Source: Arctopsyche grandis (taxonomy: Eukaryota > Arthropoda > Insecta > Trichoptera > Hydropsychidae). Taken from it: a stretch of DNA of 64,000 bases. Made by a program: the position numbers and the translations under genes. Of this stretch, positions 1 through 11,599 are shown piece after piece. Positions within the stretch are counted from its first letter, which is position 1. The number at the start of each line of letters is the position of its first letter. The notes below the pieces were generated by a model. It was not told the origin of the DNA, did no database searches, and saw only the letters and a program-made list of their open reading frames with translations. The stretch lies in NCBI RefSeq assembly GCF_051622035.1, contig NC_135357.1, forward strand, positions 32,964,191 to 33,028,190. Direction: 5' to 3'.

Positions 1-845
1 CACTTCATATGATTCAAATAAAAAGATTTATAAGGGAATGACTTTAGACAAATTTCACACTCGAATGTTTTTTTCTCGGTAGATTTTACACCCTTTTTAC
101 ATTTCTGAAAAAAATAAAACGATGCAATTATTTTAAGCATGCATTTGCAGCATTATCATATCGTGAAGGTAATACTTTACTTTTGAATATTTCGCGCCAT
201 TTTTATTTCGTGTTAAATGGAATTTTTGGTTTGGATCGCACGCTTTTAAGACTGTCAATTCACGTTCACTATCCACATTGCTAGCAGGCGAAGTATAAAC
301 GTTTGGCAGTGAATTTAAACTAATATCATTCTTAAATACTAAATCATTCGATATAATTTCTTTTCTTTTGGTACTCGAGCATTCGACTGATTTAGGTCTC
401 CGTGATTTGTCGTTTTGAATACAAGTGTTTCTGAAACTGCTCAATGATTCAAGACTATTCATACACAAAAGACATATCACATTTGGCAAACAGTCATATT
501 TCTCAATCTGAAAAATAAACAAGAGTGATCTTGAATAAGTTAACAATTGGGATATCTAAAGGCTACGTGCACACTACCGATATCTACACCCGATATTTGC
601 GAATTTTTCCATAACCAGTTCCTAAATAGCAACCACAGGTTGAAATATGGGAACTGGATATGGAAAATTCGAGAATATCGGGTGTAGATATCGGTAGTGT
701 GGACGTAGCCAAAGGCTAAATGGAACCAAAAACCAACATCCAACTGGCAGCAAGTCAAGATACGTTGAACTAGTGGATGAGATATGCTATGGATGGAGAC
801 AGAAGATTCGGCTGGAGTAGAACAGAGGCAGAATCTACACTCCAT
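1..845 (-). CDS. ZAD-C2H2 zinc-finger protein, gene A (runs off left edge)
   Basis: A probable DNA-binding transcriptional regulator of the arthropod ZAD zinc-finger family. Exon 1 (845-738) starts with MECRFCLC and gives the first Cys pair of the ZAD. It ends at a GTTGGT donor. Exon 2 (507-181) follows a TTTTTCAG acceptor and gives the second Cys pair (VICLLCMNSLESLSSFRNTC) plus an acidic-polar linker, ending at GTAAAG. Exon 3 starts at 104 after a TTTCAG acceptor, in phase, and enters the first C2H2 finger (CEICLKSF, then H) before the sequence stops, so the finger array lies outside the window. The exon plan matches gene B, which lies head to head 1.15 kb away. Seen: Cys pairs, splice sites, finger start. 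Inferred: regulatory function. A MITE sits in intron 1. Confidence 0.85.
561..710. mobile_element. Short palindromic MITE in intron 1 of gene A
   Basis: The ends are inverted repeats of about 35 bp beginning GGCTACGTSCACACTACCG, and the whole element folds into one hairpin. Flanking AAA on both sides could be a 3-bp target duplication, which would fit PIF/Harbinger, but an A-rich flank makes this weak. No coding sequence. Confidence 0.65.
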
Positions 846-1998
846 GTCCCAATTTTCAAGATGACTCCAAAAAGACTATACATGTAAACAGAAGAAGTGA
901 AAACGTCAAATATATACACACAGAGAAGTAGCACGTAAGCCACCAAAAGTTTGACCATACTCGGTAAGGATATCTCGAATAGAAATCTGGTAATTGGATT
1001 GTTAAACGGACTACTAGTCATATGTGAACCAGTCACAGGACAACCGGTCGCTCTAGATCGGTCACACGTGATCACCCGTCACACTAAAACTGGTCACGAG
1101 AAAACTGGTTGACCGATTTTAGGGTGTGACCAGTTTAAGTGTGACGGGTGATCACGTGTGACCGATCTAGAGCGACCGGTTGTCCTGTGACCGGTTTATA
1201 TATGCCTAGTAATCACCGAACCAATTGGATTATTAGTCACATTGAGGTCTCGAGATTTTAGTGACTTTTGGGGAGCGCTTTGTGACCAATGGTCACCGAA
1301 CCTATAAATCTACCATTGCATTTTAAAAATCAGTTATTGTCCTCAAACATAAAGACGTGATCGCAAATAGAAATAGTTTGGCTAAAATAGGAATGTAGCA
1401 TAAATAGAATGGCGATTAGGGCATAATAGTGAATTTTTATCAAACGATGACGAGCACATCATCGCAGAGTAAATTCGTTATCGTAGCAATAGCATAGCAA
1501 TATTGCGAGACGCTACTTTGTTTCTTATTTCATCTGGATTTAATGCTAAATCTGAAGGTAGCATTGTCGTCAAACCCTTTCAACTTTCTATCATTTGCTG
1601 TGTGCTATAAGTTTTGAATTTTTAAAATAGCAATACATCAAACTATTGAATGCTTATGTGCCTGAGCAGCCCAGTGCTGCCAACTTAAAAGCATGCATAA
1701 TATTGATCGCTAAATCCCCGCTTTGGCATATTTTCCAAATAAATGTTTGATATACGCCATGTTAAGTTACACTATAATCATTGGCCATGTGATAATTGTC
1801 AACCAATTAAATTAAAATAATGATCATGATGTTATAGCAATCTCACAGGTTTTCATGTTTTATACTTTTAAAATCACGCAGTAAAAGTACATAGCTGTTA
1901 ATTATGCTCAATAAAGACCAAATCTGTCAAATGCCAATAGTAAATATTTGATTTAAATCAGCATTTTGTTATCAGCTAGAAGTGGTGACTGGAGAAAT
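846..1998. other. Divergent intergenic region between genes A and B
   Basis: This 1.15-kb stretch separates the start codons of two divergent ZAD zinc-finger genes and must hold both promoters. It contains the GTGACC palindrome (1029-1194), a decayed copy of the 9-bp-TSD MITE family near 1204-1305 (ends resembling AATCACCGAACC and GGTCACCGAACC), then AT-rich DNA from 1310 to 1990 in which no gene was seen. Confidence 0.6.
1029..1194. repeat. GTGACC palindrome (69-bp arms)
   Basis: Left arm 1029-1097 and right arm 1126-1194 are near-perfect inverted copies containing the blocks CCGGTCGCTCTAGATCGGTC and CACGTGATCACCCGTCACAC. The same blocks recur upstream of each of the five duplicated zinc-finger genes. 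Its outer ends (CGGACTACTAGTCA) match those copies. Probably a foldback transposon arm. Confidence 0.8.
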
Positions 1999-3687
1999 AT
2001 GGAGTGTAGACTCTGTCTATATTCTGCTCCACCCGAGTCTTTCGTCTCCATCCATGACTACCCTCATCCATTGGTTCAGCACATTTTATCCAGCTGTCAG
2101 CTGCACGTCAGTTGCATATTTTAACCTACTGGCATGATTAACTCGACCACGACTTAAAACCATCCTCATAATTTTTCAGATTAAAAAAGACTACGAGTTT
2201 CCAGATATGATATGTCTTTCGTGTAAAAAAAACTTGAAATTGTTAAAAAGTTTCAGAAACATTTGTATTCAGAGTGATGAAACGCAGAAAATGAGGTTGG
2301 CTGACAGATCAAATAGCAAAAAGGAAGAAATCATATTGCATGATTTAAAATGGCCACGTGAGATTGCTTTAAATCCACCGCTAAAAGACAGTAATTCAAA
2401 TATTAACAACACTGGAAATAGTCCACAGGTAAACTGCTTTTACTGTGTAAATTTTCTTTATAACATAAAAGTTTTGTGTTTGTCAATTTAGAACTACTAA
2501 ATTTGTTATACTATACTACGGAACTTTTACGTAGACAGTGAGCTGCCTAATTTTCTGTAAAAGTTCTGCTTCTTACTTCTCTTTTATAATATCCACCTGT
2601 CCTTGCAATGCTGGACAATTTAATTATATTCTATATACAAAATTTGAATCCCTATTTATTATTTATATTGCAGATTCATAAAAGAAGTGTTTCATTGTGT
2701 AATAAAACAGAAGAAACGCCAGGAACCGTTGAAATTTCAACGATAGAACACCTCGCAGATGAACCAAGGCAGTGTGATGTCTGTTTAAAATGGTTCACTT
2801 GTAAATCTATCTTTGCCAAACACATGAATTCTCACACTATGGATAAACCGTACACATGTGACATTTGCTCGAAATCATTTGCCGCTAAATTCAGCCTCTT
2901 GGAACATATAAATGCGCACAACGGGATAAAACCACACAAATGTAAACTCTGCTCAAAATCGTACACGCACAAATCAAACTTTGTGATACACATGAAATCT
3001 CACTCGGGTGAAAAGCTGTACAAATGCGACATTTGCCTAAAAGCGTTCACTCTCAATTCTAGTTTGGTGCGGCATACAAAATGTCACTACGGAATAAAAC
3101 CGTACAAATGTAACAGTTGCTCAAAATCATTTGTATCTAAATCTGAACTAACGACTCATATGAAGTCTCACATCGGAACAAAACCATACAAATGTGACAT
3201 TTGTTCGAAATCGTTCGTTCAGAAAGCGTCTCTTGTGAATCATGTGAATTCTCACAATGGGGTAAAACCACACACGTGCCAAATTTGCCTAAAATCATTT
3301 ACTCACAAATCAAACCTCGTGGCACATATGAAGATTCACACGGGCGAAAAACCTCACAAGTGTGACGTTTGTTTGAAGGCTTTTTTTTTCAAATATCTAC
3401 TCGTGGAACATATGAACATCCATGATGGAATAAGACCACACCAATGTGAAGTCTGCTTGAAGTCTTTCACTCTTAAACATGTCCTTGTGAAACATCTGAG
3501 AATTCACTCGGGTGAGAGGCCGCACAAATGTGACATTTGCTCGAAATCATTCGTTCGCAAGACTATGCTTTTAGAACACATTAATTCTCACGGTGGAATC
3601 AAGCCACATCAATGTAAAGTTTGCTTGAAATCATTCACTTCTAGATCTAATTTTGTGAAACACATGACAATACACACTGGAGTATAG
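1999..3687 (+). CDS. ZAD-C2H2 zinc-finger protein, gene B (11 fingers)
   Basis: A complete three-exon gene for a probable nuclear DNA-binding protein of 456 residues. Exon 1 (1999-2106) encodes MECRLCLYSAPPESF and ends at GTCAGT. Exon 2 (2180-2428) supplies the second ZAD Cys pair (MICLSCKKN) and a lysine-rich linker, ending at GTAAAC. Exon 3 (2674-3687) starts after TATTGCAG with IHKRSVSLC and carries 11 consecutive C2H2 fingers, all with intact Cys and His pairs, ending THTGV/stop shortly after the last finger. The start ATG gives the family MECR-x-C start shared with the other genes here. Its finger linkers (NGIKPHKC, SGEKLYKC) and helix sequences differ clearly from the five-copy cluster, so it is an older paralogue. 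DNA target unknown. Confidence 0.92.
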
Positions 3688-3747
3688 CCACACGAGTGGC
3701 ACTGAGCAAAAAATTGATCATTCATTATAAATGAATGAATTTTAATT

Positions 3748-4256
3748 GGTTGTGGCTATTTGCAGGTACTATATCTGCGAATTATTGGCTATTTGCAGGT
3801 ACTATATCTGCAAATTATTGGCTATTTGCAGGTACTGTATCTGCGACAGGCGCAAAGCTTTTAGCGCACACGCGTGAACTGTCACTGGCAGCGTGTTTAC
3901 TGTTAAAATTGTGTTTTAAACCTCTTAAAATTTAGTTCGAACTCGTTAAGTGACGTAGAGTTAAAAATATAATCCAAATTAGTTAATATTATTAATTGTT
4001 AGAAAATTATTATTATATACAACGTATAATACATACATACAAGTACAAGCCGCGAACTAGCTAAATGATATAAATCTATTATAATAACGTGCGAAATTTA
4101 TTTGCCTCATGTATAATGAACGATTGATTAAACAAGTCTAGCATACATTAAATGTAAGAAATTATAATCCGGCAGGTACTATATCGGCTGTCGCAGATAT
4201 AGTACCTGCAAATAGCCAATAATTCGCAGATATAGTACCTGCAAATAGCCACAACC
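3748..4256. mobile_element. Foldback MULE-like element with 9-bp target duplication
   Basis: The element is bounded by ATTTTAATT on both sides (3739-3747 and 4257-4265), a perfect 9-bp target duplication. Inverted ends begin GGTTGTGGCTATTTGCAGG. The left arm holds three, the right arm two, direct copies of a unit of about 30 bp (GGCTATTTGCAGGTACTATA and onward). The middle is non-coding. A 9-bp TSD fits Mutator-like elements (family knowledge); no transposase is present. Confidence 0.85.
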
Positions 4257-4401
4257 ATTTTAATTTAAAAAACCACAATCCCTGTGATATTATAGAACAT
4301 CTTTAATGCCCTATTTACTGCTGACTGATAGCAATATACATCATTTTTAAAAACTAGTTGATGTTAATGTAAATATGAACTATTGCAAAGTATAAGTGCT
4401 G

Positions 4402-4503
4402 TGTTGTATGGGTGGGTATGCAATGTTTCAGACGGGCCGGATGAATCCACCGGTTAGGATTCATCCGGCCCGTCTGAAACGTTGCATACCCATCCATACA
4501 ACA
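4402..4503. repeat. Near-perfect 47-bp-arm hairpin
   Basis: Arms 4402-4448 and 4457-4503 pair with one or two mismatches around an 8-bp loop; the arms include GACGGGCCGGATGAATCC. The GC content is high for this region. Probably the core of a small inverted-repeat element. A B-box-like GGTTCGATGCC follows at about 4512. Confidence 0.8.
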
Positions 4504-4804
4504 TAGCGCCTATGGTTCGATGCCGGTCTAGTCCATTCTGCCCGTGTAAAGGGGGGCTTATTCAGAGTTATAGTCAAAGACTACTGTTTCCTTTACCTAT
4601 GTATAATGAGTTAAACCACAATGAAATGAAATTTACCTAAAAATTATTAAAAAGAGGTCAATATATAAAGTAAACATACATATATTACCTGGTTTATATT
4701 TTCATATGTTTTTGTATTTATTTTTAATTCTATTTTTCTATCTTCTTTTTTTTTACACTAATAAAACCATAATAAAAGTAAAATTTTTGTTTTATTCCTT
4801 TTGT

Positions 4805-5215
4805 AAACAGGGGAGGTTTATGTTTCGACCGTGTCCCGGCCTGTATAAATTCAGTTGAATTTTTAAGAGGATCTTTATTTATGTTCAGTATTATTGTATG
4901 TATAGTTAAGGAGGTAGTTCCTCGACTTCGGAGGAGTGGGCTGGCTGAACTCTGGAGGCTCACTGGCGTCTAGGGTTGGTGCGCTAGTTTATATCCTAGT
5001 TGGTTGTGCAATGGGTAGCTTGGCTAGTGAGATCATGTTCTCGAAGATTCTTACGGGCTCGAGGTTGTTTGGTACGTAGCTGTATGATGAGATCATGCTT
5101 CGGGGGTTCATATGGACTCGAGGTTGTTTATATGGAGTGAGTTGAATTGCGTTTTTGCCCTTGAATGAATGAATACATTTCAGGCAAGGTCGGTTTTACA
5201 TGCTAGTATAGATCT
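4805..5215 (-). mobile_element. Diverged LTR remnant
   Basis: This region is related, in reverse orientation, to the solo LTR family at 5231-5723, 20660-21140 and 25704-26186 (shared order: GACCG-GTCCCG-GCC block, AAGAGGATCTTTATT, then a CTCACTGGCGTCT-like block). It is older and its ends are not clear. Fossil. Confidence 0.5.
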
Positions 5216-5230
5216 GTTGGTAAATGGATT

Positions 5231-5723
5231 TGTAGGGATATAGCACGACTTGTACCATACGAAACTAGGTCGATTATATCACCTATTTCCCTCATCGAAC
5301 TTAATCTGTACAAATGATATCATCGCGTCCTGTTCTCGTACGCGAAAGTTAGCCGTAGCCGAAATACTTCGTCCAGCTTACCCATAAAGGCGATTCGACT
5401 CGTTCCAGATACGCAATCACGAGTACACGGGAAATCCCAAGGAACTACGCATCAAACATAGAACACAAAGGAAGACCTCGACCCCGCTGGAATCTTCCAG
5501 AACGTGATACACGTTGCTCAAGCAACATCTTTATAAACCAGCGCATCATCCCCAGATGCCAGTGAGCTTCAGGAACTCGACCTGGCTCGTTCCAGCGAAT
5601 CAACTACCTACTTCGCTGTACATACAAATACACCTGTATTAATCGAGTAATAAAGATCCTCTTCAAAATACAACTGAATTTCTATAGGACGGGAAACGGT
5701 CCAAACCTTTAACTCGCCCTATA
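5231..5723 (+). mobile_element. Solo LTR, TGTAG...CCTATA family
   Basis: It begins TGTAGGGATATAG and ends CGCCCTATA, with GATT on both sides (5227-5230, 5724-5727) as a 4-bp target duplication. It contains a TATAAACC box and AATAAAGATCC near the 3' part. No internal region or coding sequence is present, so it is a recombined solo LTR fossil of an LTR retrotransposon. Confidence 0.75.
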
Positions 5724-5837
5724 GATTATTTCGCAAAAATCGATCTCGTGCAAGTCACTAAAATCTCGATCACGGAACATCTGGTACTCGAGTTCTCGTT
5801 AGGACAATAAATTAATAAATTTATCGATAGAATTCAT

Positions 5838-6009
5838 GGTAATTGGATTATTAGTCACATTGCGGTGGTCACAAATATAACTTTTGCCATTAAAATCGCG
5901 AATACGCAATATTTGGCACTCAAGTTTTCGTTAGTATGATGGACTTTTCGGCTGCCAGATGTTTCGTTATAGAGATTTTAGTGACTTTGTGACCAGTAAT
6001 CACTGAACC
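5838..6009. mobile_element. MULE-like MITE (GGTAATTGG / CTGAACC ends)
   Basis: Flanked by AGAATTCAT on both sides (5829-5837, 6010-6018), a perfect 9-bp target duplication. Ends GGTAATTGGATTATTAGTCAC and CAGTAATCACTGAACC match full copies at 33058-33261 and 48456-48659. Non-coding. Confidence 0.85.
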
Positions 6010-6243
6010 AGAATTCATACAACTATTTTTTGAACTTCTCAAACGACAAGTGAATTGAAAAATGTCTACCGAAATTGTGCAATGAGAGTAAAGGAACATG
6101 CGAACGTGGGGTAGCTGTGGATTATTGCCACACTTGATAGTTATTATATTTTTTGCACTGGTAACATTGGTGTTATATGTCAAAGTGGCGGCTGTCTGAG
6201 GATTATTCTGGCAGCCGACAGCCGGCTTTTCCGCTGATTGGCG

Positions 6244-8790
6244 ATGGCCAATCACTACGATGTACCATCCTGGTAATTATATCTGTCATCCCTTTCAAAA
6301 TTCTTCACCAGCCCGTAGAACTTATTGGCATTATCTTCTCAAGAATGCATAACCTCAAACGTATCCCACACATACCGGCTTCTCAAATTATCATATATAT
6401 CGGCAGTAAATGGAGTATTTTTACAGGGCCGGTAAACCGCCTACGGGTCTGCACTTGGACGTGCTCAAAGACGACAAGTTGATTCAGAAATTGATGCTGG
6501 ACGAGAAGCGGTGTTATCTTTTTGGTCGCAATCCGCAAATGAACGACTTCTGCATTGATCACGCGAGTTGCTCGAGGGTTCACGCCGCCTTCGTATACCA
6601 CAAACACTTGAACAAGGCTTTTCTGGTCGACCTCGGCAGCAGTGAGTACATACATGTAAACAAATTGTGCAAATTTATCCCGTCTACATTTTAATGGATG
6701 TCTGTTTTTCAGCACATGGGACATACATCGGTCAGATGAGACTCGAAGCCAACAAACCGACACAACTGCCCATCGATTTCACGTTTCATTTCGGCGCCTC
6801 TACCAGATATTATGTTATAAGGTTGAAATGCTTAAAACTTTTATAAAGATATGTGCATAGATGTAAAATAACCTAGATATGCCATTACATACAAATTTTG
6901 TTGGAGATCCTCTCGCCACTAACTGAGGTGTGTGGGGGGTTAAACTATCGGGGAAGTGGTGAAAAAAAAGGAAGGAACGCAGCGGTCGGCAGTGGTCAGC
7001 AACCAGTTTATGTACATATGTACATGCACTGAAGTTTTATTTTATTTATAACTTTATTTTATTGGACACTCCGCGTGACAGTAAACCAAACTAATAAAGC
7101 CATATTAAGAAAAAAATATTTAGCTATACACACTATATTAAACTACAAATGTATGTTACTATAATAAAACCATTATTAACTATTACAATATTTAAACATT
7201 AGTAACTTCCACAAGGATCAATTTTAAAGCTGACACTTTAATATTTAGTTCATTGTTTGTAGTTTTAAACTTAATGTCGATTTCTGAATTTCCTTCAGTG
7301 CCAACAAGATATACGAGAAGACCGCTGTTCCATCAGTGCGTATAATCGCGCCGATATTTCATTAATGTTAAAATACTACTATAATTGAAGACAATATATA
7401 TTAATTCTTACGTATGATATGTGATGCCATCCGCCTTTTTATGTTTTCTTGAGTAATTGTAACACAATTTCACTGAACACGACCTTCCTACTTAGAAGCT
7501 AACTAGCTTCTGAGAGAGAGTGTGCATGATCTGTACTTTTTTTTGTGTGTGCATGGTCCAACAGGGTGATCGGCTTAGAGCGTAAGGGCGTATCTATGGT
7601 ATTCTATATCTATGGGTGTAATAGATTACATACTTAAAAGCATACTTTCCATATTTTATATATCGATTTTTTTCAATAGGGAACGGCCTACAGGAAACGC
7701 GCGAGGGATAATGGAAGACATTCCGGCAACGGACGCAGAAGGAGCACTATTAGGATTACCCGAAACACAAACTGAACTAGATGTACATATGCTCAAATAC
7801 AATACACAATATTTTAAATTGTTTTCATTTGGTATTATGTTTTTATTTGTAATATTTCCAGAACCTGACGGAATTCAACACAGCCCACAACCGGCGCATT
7901 TCCATGTTGGGAATATCCACAGAAGATTCCTCAGACATGAAAGTCCGTATATTTGTAATAATTCACTCATATTTCATGTAAAAGTATCACTTTCTTATTG
8001 TTTAATAATGTTTGCAGGGTTCTGGTGGAGTTTCGCGCACGTCCGTTGGCAATGTAACGGGGCAGTCAGGACGTAAACAGAAACGGGAGGTTTCCTTCAA
8101 TGAAGATGTTGATATAATCAATCCAGAGGATGTAGATCCCACCGTCGGACGGTTTAGAAATTTAGTGAAAACGACAATAGTCCCATCTGCTGGACATCTC
8201 GGTTCGAAGAGGCTCAAGTTGAGCACGGGCGAAGACAGTAAGATACATTTCAACATATGTAAGTCTGCTTATAGTCTGTCGTGAATTATTTTTTGATATG
8301 TTAATTTGCAATTACAGTACATTCATCGGTGCGTTTGCGAGATTATACGAAACATCTGCATCCATCTGTTATGTCGTCTTTGTATCATGAGCTTCCCGCA
8401 CCTCAAGGATCGACTCCAACAACTCCTACCGGTGGAATGGGACTCGCTACTAGTATGTCGCTTCTCGGAACAAGGTATCTTTTCGTTTATACTTTTAATC
8501 CGTGCTTAATATAATCCGAATTTTAATGTTGAAGATGTTGATTTGGCTTTATTTTGCATAGATTGGGAATCTCCTTGCCGAATCCGGCTCCCGATGTGGA
8601 TTTGTACGAGGATATGGAATTATGCGACAGTGCCAATGCCAATGCAACTCCTGGTAGTAATAATGCTGGCAATAAACCTAACGAGAACAATGGAGAGGTG
8701 AGTCAAGGATCATCCAATGAACCCAAGAAGAAGAAATATGCAAAAGAAGCGTGGCCTGGGAGAAAGCCGTCTCTTTTACCAGGCGTTTGA
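6244..8790 (+). CDS. PPP1R8: Nuclear inhibitor of protein phosphatase 1 (NIPP1/PPP1R8 homologue)
   Basis: A nuclear scaffold that binds protein phosphatase 1 and, through its FHA domain, phosphorylated splicing and chromatin factors (family knowledge). Eight exons read in one frame to 387 residues: 6244-6272, 6427-6641, 6713-6821, 7680-7782, 7862-7942, 8018-8258, 8318-8474, 8562-8790, all with GT-AG introns. The tiny first exon gives MANHYDVPSW, matching the DCPTW-AGKPP start of animal NIPP1. The FHA domain spans about residues 40-110 (LFGRN, CSRVHAAFVYHKHL, STHGTYIG). The central PP1-docking segment has R202-E-V-S-F206, a permitted R-x-V-x-F form of the RVxF motif, followed by EDVDIINPEDVDPTVGRFRN. 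The C-terminus keeps KKKKYAKEAWPGRKPSLLPG. AATAAA lies near 9034. It looks intact. Confidence 0.96.
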
Positions 8791-9342
8791 AACCGACATA
8801 TGTTTTCTTATGTAATTGAGTTTGCGTTTATAGGTATCAGTCCCATTGTCAACGATAATAAGACCCGATTAATATTGTACAATACGTTTATTTTAGTATT
8901 ATGCATAATTTAATTTTCAAGATCTAATTATTTCATCTTTGTAATGAAATTATAGTTTTACTTTAAAAGATGTGACACTTTCGAAAGAAAAGTATTTGTT
9001 TTTTTATGATTTTTTTTTATTTAATGTAATATAAATAAATATATATATTTTTAAATCCTAGATATGACTTGTTGAATTTAATCCCGTTTTTGAAAGTAAT
9101 AAGATTTTTTTTATACTTTACTTTTGATGTTTTATTTACTATCGAAGGTTGTTGTCAAGTTAAAAAAAACTGATTGGGTACCTCATATTGCATATCGCTG
9201 ATTGGGTATTGCATATTGTAACTGCGTTTGTTTTACAATTACAACACCAATCCACTTATTTGTAGGGGCATACGACATTCGACTGGTGTTTTAAATCGGA
9301 TTTAAACCTATGTACATATTGATGGCTTGGGTAAAAAGGTCA
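8791..9342. other. 3' flank of PPP1R8
   Basis: AT-rich sequence with a likely polyadenylation signal near 9034. A short direct repeat (CTGATTGGGTA) occurs near 9170 and 9199. No gene seen. Confidence 0.5.
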
Positions 9343-9571
9343 CATCCCAAATGTGAATCGCTATCGGGATAACCGCCGCTACCAAAATCGCTCGCGCTGA
9401 TCTTCTGTCGCGTAGGAAGATTGCCGAACAGAAATCTGCCCAAATATTGGCCAGCAAATGCTTTTTTTTACGAGATTTAGGCTATTTGGGCAATATTTCC
9501 TGTGCGACAGGAGACTGCGCGAGCGATTTTCATAGCTGCGGTTATTCTGGTAGCGATTCACATTTGAGATG
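9343..9571. repeat. Inverted-repeat element, 55-bp arms
   Basis: Left arm 9343-9397 and right arm 9517-9571 are imperfect inverted copies (AAATGTGAATCGCTA, AAAATCGCTCGCGC and their complements) around a 119-bp centre. It is non-coding and probably an old foldback MITE; no clear target duplication was found. Confidence 0.65.
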
Positions 9572-9605
9572 TATAATCACCGAACTGATGGCTGGATATT
9601 GTATG

Positions 9606-9785
9606 TCCATTTATGAATTCGTATCGAATTTTAAGTTTTTAGATGTTGGAATAGATTCAAGTTTTTCTTTTCATGGTAATTTATGTATTAAATTACTTTA
9701 AACACATAAATTACTTTAAAAGGAAAAACCGGAATTAGTCCGGCATCTACAAACTTAAAATTCGATACAAATTCAAAAATGCATA
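9606..9785. repeat. Inverted-repeat element next to the preceding one
   Basis: Two arms of about 80 bp pair imperfectly (GTATCGAATTTTAAGTTT on the left, its complement near 9752-9775). It starts only about 35 bp after the previous foldback, so one may have inserted beside or into the other. Confidence 0.6.
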
Positions 9786-9887
9786 TAAAATATCTATGCA
9801 CCAAGTTATCGATATGTTCTCCAACAGGGCTACAGCCTTATAAAGTAAAGGATTTTCACTGTTAGAATTAAAATAAAATCATTTCAG

Positions 9888-10073
9888 GGTACTCATTAGT
9901 TATACGGGCGCATTCGAGTTACGGAATATATGGAAGTTGTATGAATGGCCTCTAGGTGTCGCAAGCAGTTGAAGTTAAGTGACAGTACGCTACCGGTGAT
10001 TGACGTTACATCGATAATAAAAAATCGAAAACGCATTTCCCAAATAATTTTATTATATAACCAATGAGTATCC
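9888..10073. mobile_element. 186-bp MITE with ATTTCAG target duplication
   Basis: Ends GGTACTCATTAGTTATA and TATAACCAATGAGTATCC are inverted copies. ATTTCAG flanks both sides (9881-9887, 10074-10080), a 7-bp or slightly longer target duplication. Non-coding; superfamily uncertain. It lies about 0.3 kb upstream of the MSS4 coding start. Confidence 0.75.
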
Positions 10074-10365
10074 ATTTCAGTAAACAGTCATAATTATTGA
10101 TAAATACTGTAATATTACTATTTAACAACAATATTTAATCATACATGTAAAAGCATTTTTAAAATAATAAATTATACAGCTAACGATGTATAATTTGCTG
10201 CTAGGACCAAATCGTGGCCGAGTTTGACAATTGAGACGTCAAAACTTAAGAACATTCTGTGGTAAGAAGGTTGCAATTCGATCGAGTGTTCTTTTAATTG
10301 ATGTAATAATTTATTTGTAATGATTTATACAATTTCAGCTAAATTAAGCGAGATTCACAATAGTC

Positions 10366-10803
10366 ATGGGAACGTCTTCGAAGTTTAGCGAATATATAGA
10401 CGATGGCAAAAACAAATTTGACATAACCTGTCAATATTGTAAATGCTTAATATTACTTCCGCGAGTGGGTTTATACGTCGTCGTAAAGGTAACGAATTTT
10501 TCATTGACGATTGGGAATTTATCGTTGCATTCAATTTTAATTTTGTATTAAAACGTCTTTCAGCATATGCTCCCACTGATGACTCAAAAGAATGAAGAAG
10601 TAACCACAGACAATGGGGAAAATTTAAGTGATTTTTGGCGAATTGACGACATGTACACCTTTGAGAATATCGGCTTCACTCACACGGTGAACGATATAAA
10701 ATATTTGAGCTGTGCCGATTGCGAACGAGGACCCATCGGATACCATATATTGTCGACTAAAAAAAGCTATCTAGCTCTAGCTAGAGTTAAAAACCATGAG
10801 TAA
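10366..10803 (+). CDS. RABIF: MSS4 / Rab-interacting factor (RABIF) homologue
   Basis: A small zinc-binding cytosolic protein that binds nucleotide-free exocytic Rab GTPases and acts as a weak exchange factor or Rab chaperone (family knowledge). Two coding exons, 10366-10488 and 10564-10803, joined by a GTAACG...TTTCAG intron, give 120 residues, close to the 123 of human MSS4. The zinc-binding pairs are visible: CQYC near residue 25 and CADC near residue 95. The diagnostic FWRIDDMYTFENIGFTHTV and CADCERGPIGYH are present, and the protein ends ARVKNHE much as mammalian MSS4 ends ERVSHE. A further 5'-UTR intron is likely at 10262-10338 (GTAAGA...TTTCAG), with the ATG 28 bases after its acceptor. 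AATAAA lies at 11161. Confidence 0.95.
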
Positions 10804-11599
10804 AGCCCTATGGTTTTCAGTTTAAATGGATTTTCATATGAATATTTTAAAGCAGCTCATATGCAATGCAAATATAGTCGAATCTAGTTTATTTATACCA
10901 ATGACTCACGTGCGGTGTACTCGCTTAAGTCGCTCTCCCCTCCACTGAAATGGCGTCACATATAAATTACTTGTATGACAACTATCCAATCAGCCTGATT
11001 AATCCATGTTGCATTACAAATTAAATATTCTGTATTAAAATTATGTATTATATATAACTTGAGCTACATTGACCGATTTATTATTTATTTAAGAAGTCAA
11101 ATCATTTTATTTTCCACTGCACTGTTTTAAATTGCAGAAATAAGTACCATTTTATGCACAAATAAATCTTTTTCTTTATCTCATTTTTTTTTATTATATG
11201 TACAGTAACATGCAGAGAAATCGCATCACTTTCAATTGTTCGATGTTTTCGATTTTTTTTAATTACATGAAGCTATACACAATTTTTTTTGGTTTTATTA
11301 TTTGATTTCAACTATTTAACATGTTTTACGATTAAAAAAGATTATTTATATTTTTAAATTAAGGCGAGATACGAATTTTAAAAAAACATGCAAAATAGGG
11401 CATTTTTCTTATATGTATTTCAAATGTCTCTAGCTAAAATAATATTACAGTATATATTTTTCTATGAATTAAAATACATAGGCAATGAACGTATGACAAC
11501 AATAAATAGTAATAAAATAATTACTAGACAATCGTCTTGCTTCTATGATGGGATGGTACTTGCCGGCGGGGACAATACGACTTTTTTTAGTATGTCGTC
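10804..11599. other. 3' flank of MSS4 gene
   Basis: AT-rich sequence containing possible poly(A) signals (AATAAA at 11161). No gene or clear repeat was recognised. Confidence 0.45.

Noticed and set aside
4505-4570. GGTTCGATGCC, a tRNA B-box-like motif
   Set aside because: No A box at the right spacing and no cloverleaf could be made. It may be a SINE scrap, but there is not enough to call.
6410-6426. ATG at 6410 as the NIPP1 start
   Set aside because: It lies in the polypyrimidine/acceptor region of intron 1; the 6244 exon gives the conserved N-terminus.
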